64,000 nt of DNA from Bin55 sp965199895 (GTDB lineage: Bacteria; Pseudomonadota; Gammaproteobacteria; Pseudomonadales; Azotimanducaceae). A model generated the notes under the pieces. The model was not told the origin of the DNA and did no database searches. It worked only from the letters and a program-made list of their open reading frames with translations. Below, piece after piece: positions 54,237-61,627 of this stretch; position 1 is the first letter of the stretch; the number at the start of each line of letters is the position of its first letter. The DNA lies in the NCBI GenBank assembly GCA_965199895.1, contig CBDATJ010000010.1, positions 124,001 through 188,000 of the forward strand, written 5' to 3'. Made by a program: the position numbers and the translations under genes.

Positions 54237-54964
54237 TATGGGAGCCGTAGTTCCGTGAGTTCGTAGTGAGTGCGCATGTAGCCGCCGGCTTGAGCTTTGA
54301 GAAAGAGGTAATCATCGTCCGCCGTACACCACACATCGTAAGGTGGGTGTTCTTCGGGTAAATTGCCTGCAGTACCTGTCACCTGAAAATGTCGTGCGTT
54401 GAAGGTTCCAGCTCCAACGGTTAGCTCTTCTTCACCGACATAGACCAAATCAAACTCAGTATTGAACAGTGATGGACCTGTTGCTCCGCGGTGATCGGGT
54501 GAAGTCAAAAAGACGTCCCGGATGTGTTGAGTCTTAACGCCTTTACTGAGGTCGAAGCACTTCATCAACAGTGCGTCACCCACTATGGGGTGAGCTTGTA
54601 GCCAAGGAACACCTCCTGAATGTTGCATCTGTTCGTCAACAACTCCCTGAATACGATTCCATCCGTGACATTCGACCGAATTTTTCGAAAAATGAATCCA
54701 GCCTGTACCTTCACATTGATCATCTACCGTGATTCGAACGGAACAGTCGAGTGGGCTGGAATCGTCGTGCCGCAGTGCAAGACACACATCCCTCACCACA
54801 CTGGGTTCGTCATCAATCTCACAATGTGCAAGGAGTACGTCCGTGCCGTCCAGTTGCTGTGTGAGTATGAAATACTCACGTCCTCTCTCGGAGTTCATTC
54901 TTTCTGGTTGGAGACTGGTGTAAATGATGGTGCCAGCGAGCGTACGTGTCTTTAGTCTGCTCAT
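54236..54964 (-). CDS. Conserved hypothetical protein coupled to CoA-transferase
   Basis: Not recognised. From the ATG at 54964 it has 242 residues, soluble, without signal peptide, rich in beta strands. The last third (GAGTFNARHFQVTG, then PPYDVWCTADDDYLFLK) recalls lipocalin- or DUF3108-like barrel proteins in which a stored ligand or ester is handled, but the similarity is weak. The open frame reaches back to 55102, but that longer start would overrun the shared operator. Its stop overlaps the CoA-transferase start, a sign of common function. Confidence 0.55.
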   Translation of the reverse strand: MSRLKTRTLAGTIIYTSLQPERMNSERGREYFILTQQLDGTDVLLAHCEIDDEPSVVRDVCLALRHDDSSPLDCSVRITVDDQCEGTGWIHFSKNSVECHGWNRIQGVVDEQMQHSGGVPWLQAHPIVGDALLMKCFDLSKGVKTQHIRDVFLTSPDHRGATGPSLFNTEFDLVYVGEEELTVGAGTFNARHFQVTGTAGNLPEEHPPYDVWCTADDDYLFLKAQAGGYMRTHYELTELRLP

Positions 54965-55034
54965 CGACTCATAATCATCAAGGTTGTCGTATTTTGGTTC
55001 CTGAACGTATTCCCCAATGTTGGAGAAAATAGTA

Positions 55035-55057
55035 TATTGATATGATAATATAACAAT
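55035..55057 (-). promoter_or_regulatory. Shared operator-like element, site 3
   Basis: On the minus strand the left half ATTGTTATATTAT matches the consensus at 11 of 13 positions and the right half TATCAATA at 8 of 8. It lies 70 bases upstream of the minus-strand hypothetical gene and about 100 bases upstream of the plus-strand isochorismatase-family gene, in the middle of their divergent control region. Confidence 0.55.
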
Positions 55058-55077
55058 CAGTGTTTTAAGTGAATGAT

Positions 55078-55173
55078 ATGAACAAATTTGATAGTCGGGC
55101 ACAATTACAACGTGAAGATCGATTTCAAAACGCGTCCAAACACCGAATGAATCTTGACAATGGAAACTTCTGA
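55078..55173 (+). CDS. Possible 31-residue leader peptide or vestigial N-terminus
   Basis: A short frame begins ATG AAC AAA TTT, reads 31 residues (MNKFDSRAQLQREDRF ... NGNF) and stops at TGA 55171-55173, overlapping the start of the next gene in another frame. The ribosome site is weak (AAGTGA). Its charged composition looks protein-like, so it could be a translated leader or the remains of a longer N-terminus lost by frameshift. It may equally be chance. Confidence 0.25.
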   Translation: MNKFDSRAQLQREDRFQNASKHRMNLDNGNF

Positions 55174-55840
55174 GAAGACCGCACGAGAACTTTATGCCGA
55201 GTTAAAAGCTAATCCGAACCGTGCTCGCTTCGGATTTGGAAACAAAGCAGTCCTGGTCAACGTCGACCTTCAGAAGGCGTACACGCGCACTGACCTTTTT
55301 AAAACTGCTTACACCACCCACCCCAAGCAACTCACCTTCGTTAATGAACTCTCTGAACGCTTCCGCTCTCTACGGTGGCCCGTAGTGTGGACTCACGTAG
55401 CTTATTTGGATACAGGGGAAGACTGTGGAGTTTGGGGGACAAGAACCAACACACCCGATTCTTTGCAAAACATTGGTTATGGTTCGGAGCGTAGCAAGTT
55501 CGATGATAAATTGGTCATCGATGAAATACGAGACATCATTTACACCAAGAGAATGCCCTCTGCGTTTTTTGAGACCGCGCTGCACTCACTCTGTGTTTGG
55601 CATCAAATCGATACAGTTGTAGTGACTGGAGGCTCGACTTCCGGGTGTGTCAGAGCAACCGTAGTTGACTCATTATCTCGAGGATACCGCACCATTGTTC
55701 CAGAAGAGTGTGTGGCTGACAAACATGAGAGTTTTCACTTCGCCAACCTTAGTGATATGGCTATCAAATACGCAGATGTACTTGATGTGAGTGAAGTCCT
55801 GGATTGGCTCGAAACGCGGTCGAAAAACAAAGCGTTGTGA
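55160..55840 (+). CDS. Isochorismatase-family cysteine amidohydrolase (second copy)
   Basis: Second amidohydrolase of this fold, 226 residues from the ATG at 55160 (a TTG two codons earlier is possible; no clear ribosome site for either). The triad is complete: Asp36 (LVNVDLQKAY), Lys130 (YTKRMPSAFF) and Cys163 (GSTSGCVRAT). A ~25-residue N-terminal helix is typical of N-carbamoylsarcosine-amidase-like members. It differs clearly from the copy at 48321, so the two probably act on different amides. It overlaps the first PuuE-like gene by one base (TGATG). Confidence 0.85.
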   Translation: METSEKTARELYAELKANPNRARFGFGNKAVLVNVDLQKAYTRTDLFKTAYTTHPKQLTFVNELSERFRSLRWPVVWTHVAYLDTGEDCGVWGTRTNTPDSLQNIGYGSERSKFDDKLVIDEIRDIIYTKRMPSAFFETALHSLCVWHQIDTVVVTGGSTSGCVRATVVDSLSRGYRTIVPEECVADKHESFHFANLSDMAIKYADVLDVSEVLDWLETRSKNKAL

Positions 55841-56769
55841 TGAAGAACGACCCTGGTTTATACGACTATTGGCCCTACCGGGATCGTCCAAAAATTCGTT
55901 GGCCGAATGACGCAAAAATAGCGTTTTGGGTTGCACCGAACATTGAGTTTTATGAGCTCGACCCTCCACTGAATCCATATCGGAAAGCTTGGCCACAAGC
56001 AAAACCAGCAGTCGGAGGATACAGTATTCGAGACTACGGCAACCGAGTGGGGCACATTCGACAAATGGAAGTACTGGACACTTATGGAATACGGGGATCG
56101 ATTTCTCTATCAACAGCCTTGTGTGATCACCACCCTGAAATCATAGATATGTGTCTGGAGAGGGATTGGGAGTTTTTCAGCCACGGTATCTACAACACTC
56201 GCTACACCTACGGAATGTCGGAGGAACAAGAGCGAGAAATGATTACAGATTCGGTCAACACAATCGAACGACACACCGGACAAAAGCCCTCTGGCTATCT
56301 GGCACCTGCCCTATCTCACTCTGAGGTCACTATGGATTTGTTTGCAGAAGCAGGCGGTCTCTACACCTGTGACCTGTTTCACGATGATCAACCGACTCCG
56401 GTACACGTTCGTAGTGGAAAACGATTCATTTCGATTCCTTATTCGCTGGAAATGAATGACACTATCGCGTTTGTGGTCAACAAGATGGAACCTCGTCGAT
56501 ACGGTCAAATCATCAAAGACAACTTTGATCGCTTATACGAAGAAGGTGCTGAATTTGGTACCGTGATGTGCGTGCCTACACACAACTATCAAGTCAGTTG
56601 TCCGCATCGGCTCAAGGCATTTGAAGACGCACTCAACTACATCACTAAGCACAACGGAGTGTGGTTGACCACAGGACGTGAAATTGCAGAGTATTTTTTG
56701 AGTCACTACTACGACCAAGTCCAGAAAGACATCGCCAATAAGGCGAAGGCTGAACAATCATGCCACTAG
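55840..56769 (+). CDS. PuuE-like polysaccharide-deacetylase-fold hydrolase (first of a pair)
   Basis: Member of the NodB/CE4 fold close to PuuE-type allantoinases and cyclic-imide hydrolases, which open small amide or imide rings rather than deacetylate sugars. 309 residues from the ATG at 55840, chosen because it overlaps the upstream stop (TGATG). Motifs: PKIRWPNDAKIAFWVAPNIE, YSIRDYGNRVG, a histidine in WEFFSHGIYN, SGYLAPALSHSE and PTHNYQVSCPHR. These small-molecule members lack the full classic Asp-His-His set. No signal peptide, so cytoplasmic. Overlaps its paralogue by 10 bases. Confidence 0.8.
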   Translation: MKNDPGLYDYWPYRDRPKIRWPNDAKIAFWVAPNIEFYELDPPLNPYRKAWPQAKPAVGGYSIRDYGNRVGHIRQMEVLDTYGIRGSISLSTALCDHHPEIIDMCLERDWEFFSHGIYNTRYTYGMSEEQEREMITDSVNTIERHTGQKPSGYLAPALSHSEVTMDLFAEAGGLYTCDLFHDDQPTPVHVRSGKRFISIPYSLEMNDTIAFVVNKMEPRRYGQIIKDNFDRLYEEGAEFGTVMCVPTHNYQVSCPHRLKAFEDALNYITKHNGVWLTTGREIAEYFLSHYYDQVQKDIANKAKAEQSCH

Positions 56770-57692
56770 ATGACATCCACTTACAGTATCGTAAACGCCG
56801 ATATGGGATGGATCATGAGCGATATGACTGGTCAATGTTGGCGAATCGACCTAAAGTACGATGGCCTAACGATGTGAAGCTCGCAATTTGGGTCAATGTT
56901 TGTTTGCAGTTTTTCCCGCTCAACCCAAAAGGCGAACCCTTCAAGGTGACGGGAGGTATGACTATGCCTTATCCAGATTTAAGACATTTCACATTACGTG
57001 ACTATGGCAACCGAGTCGGGATTTTCCGGATACTCAAGGCATTAGACCGATATGGTGTGAAACCTACCATAGCTATGAATACGATGCTTGCAAAACGAAA
57101 TTCATATCTCATGGACATGATTAAAGATCGCGGGGACGAATTAATTTGCCACGGATTGCACATGGACGCTGTTCATTACGGAGGTCAGTCTCTCGCCGAG
57201 GAACAGAAGTTGGTCCAATCGGCTGTGAACGAACTTAGAGAGCTCAGCGGACAAGCTGTGACAGGTTGGCTTAGCCCAGATCGGAGTGAGAGTGAGAATA
57301 CACCCGATCTGTTAGCTCAAGAAGGTATCAAGTATTTTTGTGACTGGGTGAACGACGATATGCCCTATGAGTTTCGAACCCATAGTTCGAGCCTAATCAG
57401 TATGCCCTTATCCAACGAACTAGATGATGTCTTCATCTTAATGAAGAATCAACACAGTGAGTCGTCCTATGTTGAACAGATTTGTGATGCTGTGGACTTC
57501 TTTCTAGAAGAAGCAAAGGCCCAAGGGGGAAGAATCCTTGGGTTGAATATCCATCCTTGGATGCTGGGACAACCGCATCGAATCGCAAGGTTTGAAAACG
57601 TCTTGGAACACGTGATGTCTCAATCTGGTGTGTGGTCAGCAACGGCTACCGAGATACTAGATTCGTTCATCGCACAAACTTCCCGTAGTTAA
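56760..57692 (+). CDS. PuuE-like polysaccharide-deacetylase-fold hydrolase (second of a pair)
   Basis: 310-residue paralogue of the preceding protein: RPKVRWPNDVKLAIWVNVCL, FTLRDYGNRVG, a histidine in ELICHGLHMDAVHYGG, TGWLSPDRSESE and NIHPWMLGQPHR occupy the same positions. The first metal-region segment has changed from NIEFYELD to NVCLQFFPLN, so its active site may differ. The tandem arrangement with coupling suggests either a hetero-oligomer or two successive substrates. Confidence 0.78.
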   Translation: MPLDDIHLQYRKRRYGMDHERYDWSMLANRPKVRWPNDVKLAIWVNVCLQFFPLNPKGEPFKVTGGMTMPYPDLRHFTLRDYGNRVGIFRILKALDRYGVKPTIAMNTMLAKRNSYLMDMIKDRGDELICHGLHMDAVHYGGQSLAEEQKLVQSAVNELRELSGQAVTGWLSPDRSESENTPDLLAQEGIKYFCDWVNDDMPYEFRTHSSSLISMPLSNELDDVFILMKNQHSESSYVEQICDAVDFFLEEAKAQGGRILGLNIHPWMLGQPHRIARFENVLEHVMSQSGVWSATATEILDSFIAQTSRS

Positions 57693-57763
57693 ACCTGTGA
57701 GTGGCGTTGTTATCATAGAGTTTCCAGCATCGTTTGTGAATCCTGATTGAGGCTATACAACGT

Positions 57764-58444
57764 ATGAACATAACAACACTTGCAGTATTAAAGTTTGTAC
57801 ACATCGTATCGATGGTGTACTGGCTTGGAGGAGAATGGGGAATATTCAACGTATCTAGGAATGTTATTGATCGCAACCTCAGCATGGAAGAGCGTAAGCG
57901 TCACATGAGAACCGCTTATGTCATCGATATTCCTGCACGAAGTGGGATCATCATGCTATTTCCCTTAGGCTTTCATATGGGATATCTGTGGGGGTTACAC
58001 CCCTATGGGGGGTGGTGGCTCATAGCCATGTGGATTTTCTTGGTGCTGTGGCTATCTTTGTGCTGGGCAGCTTTCTTCTTGCGCGAAACCGATCTAGGTA
58101 CTAAACTCACCAAAATTGATGAAATCATCCGCTGGCCGTTGATTCCCACCTTATTGATTACGATGTTGACCTCTCTGATGGGTATGGGTCCATTTGAAGC
58201 AGGGGAAGGACAAAAGTGGTTTTCGCTAAAAGTTGGCATATTCGGAGGACTCTTGATCATCGGATTGTTCTTGCGGTGGATCATGAGAGAGTGGACGACT
58301 CTCTTCAAAGTACTGGCGGAAAGTCCTAATCCTGAAGCCGAATCTCAGCTGGAATTATCGTTGAGATTTGGTCGATTCTTGGCTTACTTCTACTGGATAG
58401 GAATCTTGTTTGTCGCGTTCCTAGGAGCAGTTAAGCCTTTCTGA
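57764..58444 (+). CDS. Predicted membrane protein (DUF2269/CopD-like)
   Basis: 226 residues with six or so hydrophobic helices. The N-terminal LKFVHIVSMVYWLGGEWG (His in helix 1, WxGG) and the SLRFGRFLAYFYWIGILF helix recall DUF2269 or CopD-type membrane proteins, some of which bind haem. It follows the hydrolase pair after 71 bases on the same strand and ends 15 bases from the convergent leuD. Function unknown; the association with the catabolic genes could be incidental. Confidence 0.6.
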   Translation: MNITTLAVLKFVHIVSMVYWLGGEWGIFNVSRNVIDRNLSMEERKRHMRTAYVIDIPARSGIIMLFPLGFHMGYLWGLHPYGGWWLIAMWIFLVLWLSLCWAAFFLRETDLGTKLTKIDEIIRWPLIPTLLITMLTSLMGMGPFEAGEGQKWFSLKVGIFGGLLIIGLFLRWIMREWTTLFKVLAESPNPEAESQLELSLRFGRFLAYFYWIGILFVAFLGAVKPF

Positions 58445-58459
58445 TGGAGGGCACGATGT

Positions 58460-59092
58460 CTATCGTTGTTTGATCTTATATAACCAGGGACGAGTTGTAC
58501 GATCTTTTTCTCTCCACTCATTGATCTGTGGTTGAAGTTTTTGGGTAGCGCGGATCGGGTCTAACCCTTCCATTAGAACTTCGCGCACGCGCTGTTCGAC
58601 TTCAAAGTCGAGTGACAGCGATGACCCAATCGATAGTGTTTGTTGAACCAGATCAACCGTTATCGGACTTGGTTGGGTTGCGCTCTCTAACACAGCGACA
58701 ATCTGTTGAATATCCGTTTCGTTGATTGCAATCGCCAAGATTCCATTTCGGGTACAGTTGTGAGCAAAAATCAAACCAAAACTCTCTGCGATCATACATC
58801 GGATTCCAAAGTCGTGCAATGCCCACACCGCGTGTTCTCTTGAAGACCCACAACCAAAGTTCTTGCCAGAAATCAACACACTCGCGTGCTTGAAATACTC
58901 TTGATTTAGGATGAAGTTTGGATTAGGAGTGCGGGTCTCTGCATCCAAGTAACGCCACCCCGCAAATAAACCTTCACCCAGACCCGTCTTGGAGACCAAA
59001 CGCATTTCTTTTGACGGAATAATTGCATCAGTGTCAATGTCATTGTGTAGCAAAAGGGCTGCAATTCCTGTATGAATGGTGAACTTCTGCAT
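58460..59092 (-). CDS. leuD: LeuD-type hydratase/isomerase small subunit
   Basis: Swivelling domain of an aconitase-family enzyme. The 210 residues include IDTDAIIPSKEMR, NFGCGSSREHAVWALHDFG and NGILAIAINE, as in isopropylmalate isomerase small subunits. It lies 27 bases after the large-subunit gene. Leucine biosynthesis is the default assignment, but leuA and leuB are not here, and neighbours on both sides are catabolic, so the pair may act on another hydroxy-diacid (for example a malate or citramalate derivative). Confidence 0.85.
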   Translation of the reverse strand: MQKFTIHTGIAALLLHNDIDTDAIIPSKEMRLVSKTGLGEGLFAGWRYLDAETRTPNPNFILNQEYFKHASVLISGKNFGCGSSREHAVWALHDFGIRCMIAESFGLIFAHNCTRNGILAIAINETDIQQIVAVLESATQPSPITVDLVQQTLSIGSSLSLDFEVEQRVREVLMEGLDPIRATQKLQPQINEWREKDRTTRPWLYKIKQR

Positions 59093-59119
59093 GAATCTAG
59101 AGCAGTCTGCTTTTGCTGT

Positions 59120-60511
59120 TCATGGACCGCAAATGTGACCTGCAACTGCCGATGCTGCAACTGTGATAGGACTCGCAAGGTGAGTGCGAGTACCAGGACC
59201 TTGTCGACCCTCAAAGTTACGGTTTGTACTAGAAATCACTCTCGTGCCTCGTCCAAAAGTTTCTCCTCCCGCATAGAAACACATTGAACATCCTGACTCT
59301 CTCCATTCAAATCCTGCTTGAGTGATGATTGAATCTAGACCTTCAGCTTCCGCGGCCAGTTTCACTTGAGTCGAGCCAGGAACACAAACCGCACGAACGT
59401 TGGGGGCAACCCTTTTTCCTCGGAGAAAACTAGCTATATCTCGTAAGTCACTCAATCGACTGTTCGTGCATGACCCAACGAACGCAGCATCGATTTTGAG
59501 TTCATTGAGTCGCTGTCCTGGTTTCAAGTTCATGTACTCCAGAGACCGCTGGATTTGTTCGGCTTCTATCGCTGAGGAGCTATCTTGCTTGCTGGGGACT
59601 ACTCCGCTGATTGGGATTGCTTGTTGTGGGTTCGTGCCCCAAGTGACAAACGGAATGAGATTGTCGCAATCGACGTGGATTATCGCATCGAAGTTCGCTT
59701 GTGGATCTGAGTGTAGGTTCTTGAGCCAGCTTTGACTCGCTTGCTCCCAGTCATTTCCTGATGGCGCATATCGCCTGCCTCGAACATACTCGACGGTCTT
59801 GTTGTCCAATCCAATCAGTCCTGTGAATGCAGAAAACTCAACTGCCATGTTGCAAACGGTCATTCTGCCTTCAATGGAAAGTTTTTCTATTGGTTTACCA
59901 GCAAACTCAACAGCAAATCCAGTTCCCCCACGAGCACCCTCCTGGCTGATCAACTTCAAGATAAGGTCTTTGGCACGGACATTGGATTGTGGATTCCCCT
60001 CGAAAACTACTTTCATTGACTTGGGTTTCTTCACTGCAAGAGTTTGAGTTGCCATGGCATGTTTAGCATCCGTAGTCCCTATTCCCCAGGCGAGCGCACC
60101 GAGTGCACCAAGAGTACAAGTGTGGCTGTCTGGACAGACCATAGTGATGCCGGGTTGTGCAATCCCTAACTCGGGTGAGATGACATGAACGATTCCCTGC
60201 TCCGAATCATTCAGATCAAATAGTGTGATTCCCGTCTTTCGTGTCGCTTCGCGAGTTGCAGTTATGAAACGTTCACCTCCAGGCATTTCGGTTGTATCAC
60301 CACGACCCAGCTTCGTACTAACAATATGATCCATGGTGCAAAAGATGCTGGAGGGATCACGAATAGCTAGACCAGAATCAATTAAGTCGTTGAGTGCAAT
60401 AGTCCCTGTCCGTTCATGTAAGAATATTCGGTCGATGTTGAGCAGGTATTCGATATCGCTCAACTGACAGATTTCGTGAGTTTGCCAGAGCTTGTCGAAA
60501 AGAGATTGCAC
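59120..60511 (-). CDS. leuC: LeuC-type hydratase/isomerase large subunit
   Basis: Catalytic subunit with a [4Fe-4S] cluster, 463 residues (E. coli LeuC 466). The cluster ligands are in FVGSCTNSRL (Cys) and SGCSMC (two Cys). The SRNFEGRQG-type block reads TNRNFEGRQGPGTRTH. The N-terminal segment LHERTGTIALNDL differs from the HEVTSPQAF of biosynthetic enzymes, hinting at a different substrate. The start is GTG. The promoter region is shared with the divergent ACMSD-family gene and contains the strongest copy of the island operator. Confidence 0.87.
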   Translation of the reverse strand: MQSLFDKLWQTHEICQLSDIEYLLNIDRIFLHERTGTIALNDLIDSGLAIRDPSSIFCTMDHIVSTKLGRGDTTEMPGGERFITATREATRKTGITLFDLNDSEQGIVHVISPELGIAQPGITMVCPDSHTCTLGALGALAWGIGTTDAKHAMATQTLAVKKPKSMKVVFEGNPQSNVRAKDLILKLISQEGARGGTGFAVEFAGKPIEKLSIEGRMTVCNMAVEFSAFTGLIGLDNKTVEYVRGRRYAPSGNDWEQASQSWLKNLHSDPQANFDAIIHVDCDNLIPFVTWGTNPQQAIPISGVVPSKQDSSSAIEAEQIQRSLEYMNLKPGQRLNELKIDAAFVGSCTNSRLSDLRDIASFLRGKRVAPNVRAVCVPGSTQVKLAAEAEGLDSIITQAGFEWRESGCSMCFYAGGETFGRGTRVISSTNRNFEGRQGPGTRTHLASPITVAASAVAGHICGP

Positions 60512-60631
60512 GATGGGGTGTCGTTATTGTGAAATAGAGTTCGGTTTATGGATGAGAGATATCTTGTTTCTTCATCATAGCGTCAGAAATCAAATTGAAC
60601 AATCAGTGAAAGATCGTCACTATCTTTATCT

Positions 60632-60663
60632 TATTGTTATATTGACCTATCAATAGTACAATA
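60632..60663. promoter_or_regulatory. Shared operator-like element, site 4 (strong dyad)
   Basis: TATTGTTATATTGA (60632-60645), CCTA, TCAATAGTACAATA (60650-60663): 12 of 14 arm positions are complementary. The 23-base core at 60633-60655 defines the consensus of the four sites. It lies about 120 bases upstream of leuC and 85 bases upstream of the ACMSD-family gene, consistent with a repressor or activator acting on both. Confidence 0.65.
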
Positions 60664-60748
60664 ATGGTGATTTCAATGCTATTGTTTTCCATTTCCCAAG
60701 TCTGGAGTCCACCTCAAATAGTACTCTTGAATCCCTTAGGGACAGCAA

Positions 60749-61627
60749 ATGACCGATAGCGAATATTACCAAGCTATTGACGCAGTGGTCAATATTTGGA
60801 CCCCAGAAGCTCTTTCTTGTCGTCCGAACTGGACAGACACTTTCTTTGTTGGGAAAGTTAAGGGTCAACACGATAGTAGTGGTATTTCCCTAGAACAACT
60901 GCTCCACGAAATGGACGAGGCCGAAGTCGAATACGGCTTTCTCATCGCTGCAAAAGCTGGGCGTGTAGGGTTACCCGGCTGTTATCACATGCCTTTGGAA
61001 ATTGTAGAAAACGCAGTCAAACAATACCCCAACCGATTCTTTGGGCTTGTAGGTATTGATCCGTTCACCGGTATGAATGGAGTTCGTCAGTTAGAGTACG
61101 CTGTTCAAGAATTGGGATTCATCGGGGCCCACCTGTATCCCCATTGGTACGACCTACCCCCTAATGAAGCAAAGTACTACCCGTTTTATGCAAAGTGCAT
61201 TGAACTCAATATTCCCATCCAAATGCAAGTGGGACAATCTCTGATTTACTCACCCGATCACCGTACTAGATCTGTCGGTCGACCGATTTATCTTGACGAT
61301 ATCGCTTGCGATCTACCCGAGCTCAAATTGATTGGGACGCATGTCGGTATACCTTGGCAAGACGAAATGATCGCTATGGCGTGGAAGCACGAAAACGTCT
61401 ATATCTGCACTGACGCACACAGTCCAAAATACTGGCCACCTTCAGTGAAACAATTTATCAACTCCTACGGTCAGGACAAGGTGATTTTTGGAACTGATTT
61501 CCCAGTTCTTCGATTTAAGCGAACAGTTGATGAAATCGACTTATTTAATCTCAAACCCCACGTTCGTCGCAAGTTTATGCGAGATAACGCGATCAAACTC
61601 TACAACCTATCTGAACCTATCTCATGA
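60749..61627 (+). CDS. Amidohydrolase-2 (ACMSD-like) family protein lacking the HxH motif
   Basis: TIM-barrel protein of the decarboxylase/hydrolase group that includes ACMSD and 4-oxalomesaconate hydratase. The 292 residues keep His198 (IGTHVG) and Asp250 (FGTDFPV), but the N-terminal D-x-H-x-H motif reads D-A-V-V-N (11-15): both metal-binding histidines are replaced. The usual His after strand 5 is also changed (IQMQVGQ). Metal binding must therefore differ, or the enzyme works without metal. A good ribosome site (AGGGAC) precedes the ATG; the stop overlaps the third CoA-transferase. Confidence 0.8.
   Translation: MTDSEYYQAIDAVVNIWTPEALSCRPNWTDTFFVGKVKGQHDSSGISLEQLLHEMDEAEVEYGFLIAAKAGRVGLPGCYHMPLEIVENAVKQYPNRFFGLVGIDPFTGMNGVRQLEYAVQELGFIGAHLYPHWYDLPPNEAKYYPFYAKCIELNIPIQMQVGQSLIYSPDHRTRSVGRPIYLDDIACDLPELKLIGTHVGIPWQDEMIAMAWKHENVYICTDAHSPKYWPPSVKQFINSYGQDKVIFGTDFPVLRFKRTVDEIDLFNLKPHVRRKFMRDNAIKLYNLSEPIS

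Noticed and set aside
58451..58470. Bidirectional terminator between the membrane protein and leuD
   Set aside because: ACGAT/ATCGT gives a stem of only five base pairs with a weak T-rich tail and overlaps the leuD stop; too weak to call.
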